Part shown: positions 43,955-56,026 of the stretch, one piece after another
Layout: each line of letters starts with the position of its first letter
Position numbering within the stretch: position 1 is the stretch's first letter
Assembly: GCA_028753945.1 (NCBI GenBank)
Contig: JAPNXP010000003.1
Coordinates: 5,704,001-5,768,000, forward strand
Length of the DNA stretch: 64,000 bases
Direction of reading: 5' to 3'
Source of the DNA: Hexactinellida sp. DTS-2022
Taxonomy: Eukaryota > Porifera > Hexactinellida
Notes under the pieces: model-generated
What the model was told of the DNA's origin: nothing
The model's database searches: none
What the model saw: the letters and a program-made list of their open reading frames with translations, nothing else
Translations under genes and position numbers: made by a program

Positions 43955-46900
43955 ATGCTGACTCCAGGATATATAACCGCTAAAAAGGGGCCTCTGTACA
44001 CAGTGTGGCTAGCGGCTAATTGGGAGAAGAAACTCACGAAATCAAACATATCCGACTTGAACTTAGAGTCTACAATAAAGACAATTCTCTCTCCCACAAT
44101 GCAAATAGCGTTACGGACATCAGCCCACCTTTTGCTGGGAGTAGTACGCATTTACAGCAAGAAAACTAAATATCTGCTAATCGACTGTTCCGAGGCGTAC
44201 GTTAGAATAAAATCTGCTTTCCGACCGGGGATAATAGACCTGCCTAAGGAGGCCAAGGGGGCACTGGGACACGACCCCAATATCCTGCCAGTCGTATTCG
44301 CAGACTTCGATATCCCAATAAACGATATTCTATCCATCAGGTAAGCATACTCAGTTGAACCATGGATATTGATATTGATTTATTTCCCCGAATAAGCGCC
44401 CCGGCGCTTATTGTTTTCGTGGGCCAAAATTATCGTGAAATATTTGTGAAAAATCGAGAATATAATATTTAGGTCGGTTCTAATGGTTTCCACCAACAGT
44501 ATACCTACCGAAGTTGTCAAAATCAATGTAATTACAGGGCCGTAGCCACCAAAATCAAAGTGGTCAGGTTAATTTGACCAACCTGACCGAGTGGTGCCAT
44601 ATTGGGAAATTAATCAACCAAAAGTGGTCAGGTTGAAACCTGACCAACCTGACCAGTGGCTACGGCCCTGAATTATATTACAGTGATCAACTATAAATGT
44701 ATATAAATTTTATCATACCAATGTCATTTTTATTGACCCGGCGCTTATTCAAGCCCCCGTCGCTTATTCGGGGAAATACGGTATATTGATTTGTTTCATT
44801 CCAACGTTATGATCGCAAATTCTCGAGAATTAAACAACCCATTTCCTATGGCACGCTTTTTACCATTTGTAATACAAAAAGATCCTTGAAGGTTACTTAT
44901 TGTTTGAACGGCCCCGATTTAAATTTGAGAGAAACCTGGATTATAAGGATGTAATGCAAAATATTTTTATTACCTGTGAACATTAAATTTGGGGAAGAGA
45001 GTTTGTCTTTCGGGGACAGACTTTCCTAATAACACAGACACCTAATTGAGTATCCATAGTTTGATATAACTTTGACTTACATTCTACTAGAAAACGGTTG
45101 CCTTATACCCCTATATACTTTATGCTGTTTATAAGAACATTATATGCAATTCCCGACGATGTTCTTATAACCGGCATCCACTGCACCTATCTGAGTATCC
45201 CTGGTTCGCTATGCTTACTATGTATCTGTTTAGCGGAGCTGAGTTCCTGGAGCCGGAGCCGCGTCTGCTTAACAACTTGGAGAAGATAACTCTCCGCGGC
45301 AGTCCCGCCCTCTCCCGACACATTAACGGGTCTCTCTCCCACGCAGGAGAGCTCACAGAGCTGGATAGTGACGTCATGCGGGGGCGGAAAGGCTCCAACG
45401 CGAGTGAGATATTCCTCGGAAACGATAGCGCCAATCACGGTCCCAATCTGACGCCGCGACCGTTCGCAACTCCTGATTCTAGAAGAGATTTCGATGCGCC
45501 TATTGATAACGACTTTGGAGACATGGACATTAACCTGGGGACGGGTCTGCCTATTGACTTTCCAATGCTGGACATGGATACGATTGATACTCCCCTGCAG
45601 CCCATTGATACTCCCCTGCAACTGATTGATACTCCCCTGGAACTGATTGATACTCCCCTGGAGCTAGCTGAGACAGCCAATGGAGAGCTGGGGTTGGTGG
45701 GAGCGGAACAGACACACGAGGATCATGAGGTAGAACTGGTTGTCAACGGACACGATAAAGGTATGTGGGATTAGAGGCTGTTTATGTACAGTAGAACCGC
45801 GTTAATAGGAACACCAGGGGACCGTCGAAATTTGTTCTTATTATCTGGAAACTAATATTAACCGAAGTCACTTGATGCATTTGTATAGGCTAGGGGAAAT
45901 AAACCTTGTACTCCTTAATTAATCGATATTTTATTATTAACGAGAGTCTACTCTACTGTACTTACAATAGTTATACAGTAGAACCTCGTTAGTATGAACA
46001 CCAGTGGACCTTCAAAATCCGTTCGCCTTATCCGTGTTCCCTATAAAGAGAGTCTACTGTATATACAGCCCTATACTATAGATATATGTACCATTGCATT
46101 GTGTAGAGATAACTAGAGAGGTTACTCTAACGGGGGAGTACGAGACCACATTCCAACCGGATGAAGGGACCAGAGGCACATACCTATTGCAGCCTTTGGT
46201 AACCACGCGGGAGCGAGGCAAGAGAAAGCGCAAGTTGATAATAGACAGCTGCAAGGTTCTGACCAATAAGATGATTCGCACACAGCTCAGCGACTGCGCT
46301 GACACAACATTCCAGACCAGAGCTTTCCCGCCCGTTTCCAGACGCGCTATTCTCTGCAAAGCCAAGTGCGCTGACGAGACTCTACTCAACATGCCAGCTG
46401 TTGTGAGTAGTTAGCAGTATAACCATGGATATTGTATAGTGGTGTTCCCCTATCAGTTTTTTAAAAACGAATTACATTGTAAATTTCTGAACTAGTTTCT
46501 GTCAAATCCTAAATAAACATTGCGTCTCTACCGTAAAAAGTGTTCGCCTTATCCGGCATTCGTATGAACCAGAGTAATTTATATTTAAGGGCTTTGAAGG
46601 GGACTGAAATTGTGTTCATATTAACCGGAATTTCGTACTAAGGAGGTCCTACTGTATGTTTGTTAATAGCAAGCAAATTTCGTGATAAATATATTACTAA
46701 ATCGAACACCACTTAGTATCTACAATTATAAATTCAATTAAAATTAGTTGATTTGCTTAATTACCAAATTAAATTAAATTATTTGACTGCTTATTTACCA
46801 ATTTGCCTTTACTTATTTAGGCGGTTAACCAAGACTGGTTCCCTGAGCCCATCATAGACATATTCAGCTCTAACTTTACTCACGAGAGATTCAAAGTCTC

Positions 46901-48530
46901 CTACGACCCCTCCTCCCTATTCGACAACAGTCTCCTACCCACTAACGATCTCCCAGACAGTTCTCTGCTTAACCAACTCGACCTGCCTTCTCCCTCTCTT
47001 ATATCCCACCCAAGGGACTCCACAGAGCTCTCTCCGCAACAGACAGACACACCCGTACTACACACTGTAGCTAGTCCCCCTTATGACGTCACGCCGGTGG
47101 CACTGTATGATGCTATAGCAGATACAGACGTTATGCCCGAGATGGATACTGCTGGTTAGTATTAGGGCAATCCAGTGTATTAACAGACATTTGTAAATAC
47201 GCTCCTAATCAGTGTATTATACAGACATTTGTAAATACGCTCCTAACCAGTGTATTAACAGACATTTGTAAATACGCTCCTAATCAGTGTATTGTACAGA
47301 CATTTGTAAATACGCTCCTAATCAGTGTATTGTACAGACATTTGTAAATACGCTCCTAACCAGTGTATTGTACATACATTTGTAAATACGCTCCTAATCC
47401 TGGCCTGATCCAATTTTCATACGCCTAAACACAAATTAATGTTACGGTATAGGAGAAGATCCCAAATTTTCGCGCTCCTAATTAAAATTTTCCAAAAATT
47501 ATACTCCAAAAGAGCGTCTCGTGCTCCTGGATAGTTATAGATTATGTTAAATCCCATTGCCAATCTGAAACGGATTGAAAAATAATCTGAAAATTTCAAA
47601 CCCCATGGTATTAAATCCCAAAATTTATAGTAATTAATGGGAATTAAGGATTCAATCAGTTTATTCTAACTATCGGATTTTTCTTACTTTATTTCCATGC
47701 AAAAAATTGGTTTAAACCCGGTAATACTATACTATAACATACTGTCTATAAATACAATCTCCAACTATTTACCTATATTAACAGGGTTAATACTATACTA
47801 TAACATATAAGTATCTTTCCAGGAGTGGATCAGATATCGAATGAGAGAGAAGAGGAATTAGAGGAGAGAAGATGGACACAGAGAGTTCATGTGTTCCTAA
47901 AAACTCTCAAAACTAACTTTAGAGATAAAGAAGAGCTCTCATTCTTCTCTGACCTAACAAACGAATCCTGTAACCGCAAGAAGGCTGCCACTGTCCTATA
48001 TTCGTGTCTCTTGCTAGCCAAAGAGAGCACCATTGTAGTTAGGCAGGACGAGGCATACGGGGATATTGCTATCAGAAAAGGTAGTCTATTATGTGTCTAC
48101 AGTAGCTTAGTTAATACGGACATTGTTAAGGAGATATATCAGTTAATTACAGTAGAACCTCGTTAGTACGAACACTGTTAATACGAATTTCCGGATAAAA
48201 CGAACAAACAGTTCCACAAAATCAGGTCCCTACAACGGCATTCAATGGGTATTACTCCGGTTTATACGAACTCCGGAAAAGCTAGCAAATTTTACCGTCT
48301 GTTGGTGTTCCTACTAACGAGGCTGTAATTTGAACAAATTTCGACGGTTCTACTGTAATTAGAACAAATTTCGACGGTTCTACTGTAATTAGAACAAATT
48401 TCGACGGTCCCCTGGTGTTCATATTATTGATTGTCTAATATACAAGTAATACACAGTTTGTTACAATATTTTAATTACGAATTGTATATTTATAGGTAGC
48501 GGAAGTAAGGACTCGACATTCAGCTTATGA
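43955..48530 (+). CDS. RAD21: Double-strand-break repair / cohesin subunit RAD21 (SCC1) homolog
   Basis: Kleisin subunit that closes the cohesin ring; acts in the nucleus in sister-chromatid cohesion and chromatin looping. Exons 43955-44340, 45234-45760, 46107-46402, 46821-47154, 47823-48080, 48496-48530; 611 residues, near the usual 600-630. The N-terminal SMC3-binding domain is clear (AKKGPLYTVWLAANWEKKLT, ALRTSAHLLLGVVRIYSKKT, AFRPGIIDLP). The middle is acidic and proline-rich, with a KRKRKLIIDSCK block in exon 3. The C-terminal winged helix is in exon 5 (EERRWTQRVHVFLKTLK, NRKKAATVLYSCLLLAKEST). Exon 2 carries an in-frame 21-bp repeat. ATG 43955 gives exactly the conserved spacing to the KKGPL motif. 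An AATAAA lies near 48580. Confidence 0.96.
44381..44784. mobile_element. Nested elements in RAD21 intron 1
   Basis: The outer element has CCCCGAATAAGCGCC at the left and GCTTATTCGGGGAAATACG at the right, and is homologous to about 27491-27715. Inside it, 44535-44670 is a 136-bp hairpin with CAGGGCCGTAGCCACC and GTGGCTACGGCCCTG termini, flanked by AATTA on both sides. The IDH3A copy lacks this insert, so it marks the pre-insertion sequence. Confidence 0.85.
44785..45233. other. Rest of RAD21 intron 1
   Basis: About 45085-45185 is a CTTATAACCGGCATCC element of the family at 15760-15852. The rest has no recognised feature. Confidence 0.5.
45583..45666 (+). repeat. In-frame 21-bp coding repeat in RAD21
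   Basis: Four tandem copies of ATTGATACTCCCCTG plus six variable bases encode IDTPLQP, IDTPLQL, IDTPLEL, IDTPLEL in the unstructured acidic linker. Third-position identity between copies implies recent duplication. Confidence 0.95.
47175..47530. repeat. About 38-bp array grown from the end of a short transposon
   Basis: Six copies of CAGTGTATTGTACAGACATTTGTAAATACGCTCCTAAY-type units begin about 20 bp after the donor at 47155 and lead into a full GGAGCGTCTCGTGCTCCTGG element ending about 47530. The unit equals the terminus of that element, so the array arose from the transposon end. Confidence 0.85.
48149..48430. mobile_element. CTCGTTAGTACGAACAC element with duplicated 3' end in RAD21 intron 5
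   Basis: Starts CAGTAGAACCTCGTTAGTAC 68 bp after the donor and reaches ACTAACGAGGCTG. It is then followed by a small tandem of ACAAATTTCGACGGTTCTAC units, again growing from the element end. Confidence 0.75.
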
Positions 48531-49420
48531 GCAACCAATTAATCCCAGCGAAAACAACTCTCCTTTCTGGTCCTAATACAATAAATTCCTTTTAGACAAT
48601 GCAGCAATTACAATACAGTTTGTTACGTAATAGAAATCTCTTGAAACTTAATTATCCGCAATACTCGTTGTATTTCTTTAACTATTGTACAGTAGAATTT
48701 GCCATGTCAATTCTATCCAAACTAACTTATTTTATTATTATGGTGAAACCTGAATATTAATTATTGTTAAGCGAATTCTACTCTACTTTCTCTATGAACA
48801 AGTACGTATTAACAGAGATAATATCTTTAAATAGTTTGAGAAACTTATTATTGTAGAGGGCAATAGTAATTTCCTTAAAAAATATTAGGAAATACTTTGG
48901 ATCCTATAATGTGTGTTAATTTCAACAAATTTAGTGCTTTTTTGTCAAACGGTTATTTATTATTAGACAAACAGACATTAGTCTCACAAAGTATATTGCA
49001 TATGATACTAAGTGAATTAAATACAGTAGAACCTGCATAATCCGGAATTCAGCAGAACCGACGCTTTTCCTTATCCCAAAGGGTGTCGGAGTTTGAACTC
49101 CGTAAGTTAATTGAGTCTCCGGTTAATTGGGTTAAACTACCCCAAATAAACAGAGTCGATTATATATTTGTAAATCTGATATTTATGAACTCTGCTTAAT
49201 CGGGTCAAGATTCCACAGGATTTATAGGATCGAATGCCATTTGGCTTAAAATATTTTTGTCTAATAGATTTCTCCGCTTAATCGGGTCAAAGTAACCTGG
49301 TCCTGAGGTGACTCTATTAAGCGGAGTCGACTGTAGTTAGATTTATATTCACTATCTTAATTCTATTCCTATTTATCCTTATAAATAGGTTATTTATAGT
49401 TATTACTATTGCAATACTGA
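48531..49420. other. RAD21-EIF3C intergenic region
   Basis: RAD21 poly(A) signal near 48580, then AT-rich sequence. About 49023-49110 is a piece of the AGAACCTGCATAATCCGG family. About 49110-49334 is a composite of the ACTCCGCTTAATCGGG family ending GCGGAGTCGACTGTAG, about 85 bp before the EIF3C ATG. Confidence 0.6.
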
Positions 49421-51895
49421 ATGCAGAATTTGAATTGGAGCAACAGCAGCGACGAGAGCGACGAGGGGGCTCCCAAGAAACCTGCCAAAACCGAGAAAAA
49501 GCCACAAATAAGTGTGCTAGAGGTCGATACCAGGGAGGTTACCAAAGCGGTAGTTAGGAATGTGAGAGAAAAACGTACAAAAGAGTTTGACGATGCAATC
49601 ACGTTAATAAATAACAGCGCTCGTATAAAGGATGTTTCTAAAGTTTGTGATTCCTTCGCGTTATTAATCCAAGCGTTTGAGAAAGGAAAGTTTGACCTAC
49701 ACACTGATTCCAGTGTTGGTAAGAGCTACCTTAAAGCTCTTATAGATTTAGAGAATTTCATAACAGATCAATGGGAGAACAAATCTAAGCTAAACAAAAC
49801 GAATGCAAAAGCGCTTAATACGCTACGACAGCGATGGAGGAAGTACACAAAGGATTTCCAAACTGAATTAGAGGCTTACAAAGAGGACCCCACGGCTATA
49901 TCTACATCTGAAGACGAAATGCCTGAGAGAGACCTAACCCCCTTACCCGCCCTTCTGCCCTTCCCTATTGCAGCGGAGCCCACAGCGGATTCTGACGAGA
50001 AAAGCGAGGGAAAGGAGGACAGCGAATGGAGCGACGAGTCAGTCTCAGGCGGGGAGTTCTCTACCGCCGACACGGACAGTGACATAGGGGGGGAGATTAA
50101 ACTGACCGCAAGACACTTTCTGAAGTCGTATACAGAGGCTAAGAAGTCAAGCGAGGTTACTAAGAAGAGAACCACTGAAGCGAAGGAGAAAAAACCGAAA
50201 GATGAGATCGATGAGGAAAAGAAGAACTTAAAGCAGGGCGAGCAAGTCGAAGAGCTCACAGTGCAGAGGGTACTCAATGAGGAGGATAAGATACTGTCGC
50301 TTAGGGGTAGAACCTCAGAGCGACCCACTCAATTGGTGGAGGGACTTATTAAGCTGCAGAGCAAATCTAGAGAAGCCAAGCTAGGAGAAGCTTTATCGCT
50401 TAGATTGAGTTTCAGGATAATATCCGCTATTTTCGATCTCAAGCCTAGCTCGGTTAACACGTGTGGACAAACGCGAAAATGGGAATTGTCGCTTAAGTAT
50501 ATCCGCGAGGTTCTGGAACAGCTGTTAATGAATCCGGAGATAAACTTGCACTCGAGTTACATCGAAGGAGAGACTGAGTTGGCAGAGGAGGAGGTGCCCG
50601 TTATAGGGGACCCGATTATGTGGGTGGAGAGGCTTAACAATCAGCTGTTCCACTTGCTACAACACACAGACCACAATTCGTATCTGTATGTAGAGAGACT
50701 GAGAGATGACACTGCACTATTCGTTATATTCGGTTTGTTGGAAGATTTCCTAAAGTCTACAAATGCTATAGACGATTCCTTCGTGCGTCTCAATGTGTTA
50801 CGCTTAGAGCATTTGTACTATAAAACCACTGCTCTCTTAAAGGCGACATATTACAAGGATGAAGGACAGGACCCTGATCATATAGTGACGTCACTCGCAG
50901 AGTTCGTATTCGAGCATGATACCAAGGAACTGTATACCAAGGCTGTCATATTCCTAGTGTACTACCAAGCTATAAACGATAACTGGGGCGTGGCCCAGCG
51001 TATAATGCTCACACATAGGGTACAGGATACAATACAACAGTACTCTAAAGAGGTACAGATCTTATACAACCGGGTTTTGGCCCAGTTAGGCATATGTGCG
51101 TTCAGACACGGGTTCCTTGACATAGCACACGATACACTACTCGACCTGATATCTAATTCTCGATTGAAGGAGCATCTCGCGCAAGGGTTCAACCCCCGAT
51201 CTCTCGATTCAGAACAAGAACCAGTAGCCATGAAGTTCATACTGCCATACCACCTGCACATATCCGTTGAGCTCATAGAGTGCGTGTATATGACGGCCGC
51301 AATGATAAGGGAGGTGCCCTACATGGCGTCTAAGGAACTGGAGACTAAGAAACGACTGATTTCGCGTCTCTTCCATAACCAGCTTAAGAACAGAGAGAAA
51401 CAGCTGATCGTGGGCCCGCCTGATTCTAGCAGGGATTACGTCATCGCTGCTGCTTATAAGATGCGGGAGGGTAACTGGAGATCGTGCTGTGATCTTGTGC
51501 TGAATATCCGGGTTTGGGCCCTGTTTAAGCGAGAGAGAGAAGTCAAGGAAATGCTGGCGATTAAGATTAAAGAGACCACGCTTGAAACCTATCTATATGG
51601 TTTCTCCCAGGCTTATTCTTCCATCAGTTTAGTATCGATTGCTGCTAAATTCGAGTTGACAGAAACCTCGGTTTGTAGGATAGTCAGTCAGCTGATCACC
51701 TTACACAAGCTACAGGCGTCACTGGACGAGCCCTCCCGCTCTATAATAATACACAGCACTCAGGCTAATAGGCTGCAACAGCTCTCAATGCGACTATCTG
51801 AGAAGCTGGATGTGCTAGCAAGTGCTAACCAGGATCTGGCTAAGTTCAAGCAGATCACATTTCCGCAGCAGGAATACCAGAGATCCAGGCACTAG
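49421..51895 (+). CDS. EIF3C: Eukaryotic translation initiation factor 3 subunit C, intronless
   Basis: Scaffold subunit of eIF3, part of the 43S pre-initiation complex. 824 residues in a single exon. N terminus: acidic/serine stretch (SSDESDE), then the conserved helical block (KDVSKVCDSFALLIQAFEKG, NKTNAKALNTLRQRWRKYTK), a charged linker, then the TPR-like and PCI region: VQILYNRVLAQLGICAFRHG, FILPYHLHISVELIECVYMT, MIREVPYMASKELETKKRLI, ETYLYGFSQAYSSISLVSIA. It is somewhat shorter than human EIF3C (913), mainly in the linker and the arginine/glycine-rich tail. The other conserved genes here have 5-24 exons, so the lack of introns is notable. The start ATG is the first in frame and gives the normal serine-rich N terminus. 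Confidence 0.96.
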   Translation: MQNLNWSNSSDESDEGAPKKPAKTEKKPQISVLEVDTREVTKAVVRNVREKRTKEFDDAITLINNSARIKDVSKVCDSFALLIQAFEKGKFDLHTDSSVGKSYLKALIDLENFITDQWENKSKLNKTNAKALNTLRQRWRKYTKDFQTELEAYKEDPTAISTSEDEMPERDLTPLPALLPFPIAAEPTADSDEKSEGKEDSEWSDESVSGGEFSTADTDSDIGGEIKLTARHFLKSYTEAKKSSEVTKKRTTEAKEKKPKDEIDEEKKNLKQGEQVEELTVQRVLNEEDKILSLRGRTSERPTQLVEGLIKLQSKSREAKLGEALSLRLSFRIISAIFDLKPSSVNTCGQTRKWELSLKYIREVLEQLLMNPEINLHSSYIEGETELAEEEVPVIGDPIMWVERLNNQLFHLLQHTDHNSYLYVERLRDDTALFVIFGLLEDFLKSTNAIDDSFVRLNVLRLEHLYYKTTALLKATYYKDEGQDPDHIVTSLAEFVFEHDTKELYTKAVIFLVYYQAINDNWGVAQRIMLTHRVQDTIQQYSKEVQILYNRVLAQLGICAFRHGFLDIAHDTLLDLISNSRLKEHLAQGFNPRSLDSEQEPVAMKFILPYHLHISVELIECVYMTAAMIREVPYMASKELETKKRLISRLFHNQLKNREKQLIVGPPDSSRDYVIAAAYKMREGNWRSCCDLVLNIRVWALFKREREVKEMLAIKIKETTLETYLYGFSQAYSSISLVSIAAKFELTETSVCRIVSQLITLHKLQASLDEPSRSIIIHSTQANRLQQLSMRLSEKLDVLASANQDLAKFKQITFPQQEYQRSRH

Positions 51896-52745
51896 TGTAT
51901 AGGCTCTATAGGGACATTAGATATATCTATGTAGGACGCTTTGTGAGATATGTTTAGAATATAGACAGACAGTTCGTATTAACGGAGAAATACCATTGAA
52001 TAGCCATTGTAGAGACCTGATTTTGTGAAACTGTTTGTTCGTCTTATCCGGAAATTTGTATTAACCGTGTTCGTACTAACGAGGTTCTACTGTATAGCGA
52101 AATTATACACAGGTTTCCATTATTGTTAATTTTCCTAACTTTTCGATTTTCCCTCTAATTTACTTAAGACACGGACGGTTAATACGAAATTATGGTTAAT
52201 ACCAACACAGTCCCTTTCAAAGTATTTCATTACAAACTTTATTGGTTAATACGAATTCCGGATAAAGCAAACTCATTTGACGGTCCCCTGGTGTTCGTCT
52301 AACGAGGTTATACTGTATTAAGAATACAATTATATCCAATCCAATAAGATCGCTTTGCATTAGAAATACTATAAATTTATATAGTGTTGTTCTAACTTCT
52401 AAATAGCATTTGTTCTAATAACAAAAAACAGTTACGTATTTTCAGTCCCCAAGCGAGCATTATGTCCCTCTAATAGCTAACAAATTTCCTACTACTAAAT
52501 GACATTCCATTCAATGTATTATACAGCCGCTTGTAAATTCGCTCCTAATCCTGGTCTGGTCCAATTTGAATACGCTTAAATCACAAATTAATGTTACGGT
52601 ATAGGAGAAGATTCAAAATTTTCGATCTCCTAATTAAATTTTTCCAAAAATCATACTCCAAAAGGAGCGTCTCGCACTCCTGGATAATTCCTTGATTTCA
52701 TTCCCTATATCTCTCCATATACCCATTAAGCTATTAAGCTATAGC
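51896..52745. other. EIF3C-NUDC intergenic region
   Basis: Two CTCGTTAGTACGAACAC copies (about 51970-52095 and 52165-52320), a fragment of the TTCGCCTATTAGC family (about 52410-52500), and a GGAGCGTCTCGCACTCCTGG element (about 52530-52688) ending about 58 bp before the NUDC ATG. Confidence 0.6.
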
Positions 52746-55700
52746 ATGGAGGATCCCCTGGAGAAGTACGACGGCATTCTGATGACGATAGCGCAGCAGC
52801 ACGGACAGGGGGGCATAGAGGCGCTGCTGGACACTTTCTTTGGGTTCCTGAGAAGGAAAACAGACTTCTTTCAGGGCGCTCAGAGTCTGCCCAATGTATG
52901 TTAGCTATTTATACAATATACAAATATATACGAATTACGAACCTCTAAAGTAATTACCTTGTAAATACAATAGATCATGGTATAATACGAAGACAGATAA
53001 GGCCAAATATCAGTTAAGGAATACAAGGTTTATTTCCCCTAGCCTATACAAGCATGCAAATGACACCGGTTATTGCGAATTCCGGACAATACGAATAAAT
53101 TTCGACGGTCCCCTGGTGTTCGTATTAACAAGAGTCTACTATATAGATGTTTAATATAAACACAATATATAAGTAGGTATGTTTATAATTAGGTTGAGCA
53201 GATAATAACAAGGAGTTTGCGTAAGGAGTTTAAGATATTCAAAGAGGAGAGAGATCGCGAGAACAAGGCTAAGGCGGACAAGGAGGAGAAAGCTAGGAAA
53301 GCTAAGGAGGATAAAGAGAGAGAAGAACAGAAGGGAAAGGTTAGGGAGGTCACGGATGAAGAGGCTAAAAGGTATATAGAGAGAGTGTGTTTATTTGTTT
53401 GTAGTTAGTTTGTTTAGTTGTTTGTTTAGTTGTTTGTTTACAGGTTTGTTTATTGCTTTGTTTAGTTGTTTGTTTACTTGATTGTTTATTTGTTGCTTAC
53501 TAGTTTGTTTAGTTGTTTGTTTACAGGTTTGTTTATTGCTTTGTTTAGTTGTTTGTTTACTTGATTGTTTATTTGTTGCTTACTAGTTTGTTTACAGGTT
53601 TGTTTATTGCTTTGTTTATTGGTATGTTTATTTGTTTGTTTAGTTGTTTGTTTAGTTGTTTGTTTACTTGATTGTTTATTGGTTTGTTTATTGGTTTGTC
53701 TGTTTGTTAGGATTGAGGGTGGAGAGAGCGTACCGGCTCCTGAGGTTCCTCTAGAAGGCAAGAGCAAACCTACTGAGACGGATTCTGATAGCAAGTCTGG
53801 TGAGAAAGTAGATTCAATCGGGGATCTGTAGATCGTTAAATTCAGAGTTTAACTTCAATACTTATCCTAGCTATATTAATGTTGCAGGCGAAAATGAGTT
53901 TTAGACGAAATTGAGACTAAATTGCGCCTAGTTTAAATTGAGTCTCAATTTCGTCTAAAACTCAATTTCGCCTGCAACATAAATATAGTTAGGACAGTAT
54001 TGATGTTAAACTCTGAATTTAACGATCTACGGATCCTCGATTGAATCTACTTTCCCCTACTGTAAGATTGTACACTTGACAGGGACTTATTAAGGGAATA
54101 CTATACTATACTCAATACCTTAGTTACGCTATGATACAATTGTTATGTGTATTAATGTGTTTAAGATGGAGAGGTTGAGAAGGATGAGGACGATGATCCT
54201 ACGAAACTGAAACCGAACGCCGGCAACGGAGCCGATCTAGAGACCTACAGCTGGACACAAACTCTCATTGTAAGCCAAGTCTTTGTTACATTATACCGTC
54301 GACTCCGCTTAATAGAGTCACCTCGAGACCAGGTTAATTTGACCCGATTAAGCGGATAAATATATTAACCGAAAATATTTTAAGCCAAAATGTAATTCCG
54401 TTCTATAAATCCTGTGAGATTTTGACCCGATTAAGCGGAGAAATCTATTAACCGGTGGCTCTATTAATCGGAGTCAACCTTATATAAACTGAATGGAATA
54501 TTCGAAATGTAACGAACTGACATTTTCTAAACCAATGAATATTCGACTATAAGTTCGTTTTGATGACTAAGAATTAAATTAAATTCAGGACTCAAAATAC
54601 AGTGGAAACAACAATTTAATAATGTTCTAAAGTGTGTTTATATACCCAAGTTAGCTATTAATCAGCTAGTTTAGATAGGAATTATATTAACGATCTCTCT
54701 AATCTATACAAAATCATGTTGTTGCCCTAAAGTAGTAAACAAATATTCGTTTAAAACGAATATTCGGTATATTCGTTCAGTCCTAAATATAAGTCTCATA
54801 ACTATAGCATTCCTATGCTCCTTCGTGTTGTTAGGATATCGAGGTTAAGATCCCTCTGGTTGGGAAAGTCCGGACAAATGATATCACAGTTAAGTTCGAA
54901 GTGGAAAAGCTCTTCGTACAAATTCGGGGCCAGCCGCCTGTCATTAACGGAGACCTGCAGAAAAGAGTGAGTAGTGACAAACAAACAACAACACAATTAT
55001 ATTCAAACAACAGTACACACAACAACACAAACAACAACACAAATATCAACACAAACAACAACACAAATATCAACACAAACAACAACACAAATATCAACAC
55101 AAACAACAATACAAATAACGATACAAACAACAATAGTACAAACAACAACACGAATTACATTCATATAACAATACAAATAATAACACAAATAAATACAAAC
55201 AACATTTAAACAACACACAAACAATACGGATAACAAATAATCATGTTGCAGCGTATTAGAAATTTTTAACATACAAACTCACACATCGTTTAACATACAC
55301 TGCACAACATTACAAACAACACACTACAGTGGAGCTTCCCATAACGGACACTCCAAATAGCGGACAGCCTCTAAATAACGGACAACCCTCGTGGCACGGA
55401 TTTATTTATTTAGCATATGTCTAATAGAAAAGCAACCTCTAAATAGCGGACAACCTCTAAATAACGGACAACGGTTCCGGTCCCAAGGTGTCCGTTGTTC
55501 AGAGGCTCTACTGTATATACAAATACAATATGCTATAAGATCTCTAGTTATTGTATGCCGTATAGATAATGCCGGATTTCTGCACTTGGCTGATAGACGA
55601 CAATGCAGTGCAGCTACAAATGGAGAAGAAGAACAAGAGCGAGTGGTGGTCCAAACTAATGAATTCTGATCAGGAAATTAATACAAAGAAAGTAACTCCT

Positions 55701-55878
55701 GAGAACTCCAGACTGTCAGACCTTGATGGAGAGACCAGGGGTTAGTTTGTTAGTTTGTTTTGTTAGTTAGTTAGTTAGCTTTGTTAGTTTAAAACTTAGT
55801 TAGTAGTTTGTTTGTTAGTTAGTTTGTTAGTTTGTTTGTTAGTTAGCTTTGTTTGTTTGTTGGTTGGTTAGTTCGTTC

Positions 55879-55909
<31 letters not shown>

Positions 55910-55995
55910 CGTTCGTTCGTTAGTTTGTTCGTTAGTTAGTTTGTTAGTTTGTTTGTTAGTTAGCTTTGTTTGTTTGTTGGTTGGTTAGTTCGTTC

Positions 55996-56026
<31 letters not shown>

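Noticed and set aside
53486-53831. ORFs rich in NKQT or VCLL around NUDC exon 3
   Set aside because: Microsatellite intron; only 53711-53799 is coding, with a donor at 53800.
54831-55272. Long reverse and forward ORFs over the ACAAC array
   Set aside because: Low-complexity intron 5 of NUDC; no homology and no stable codon pattern.
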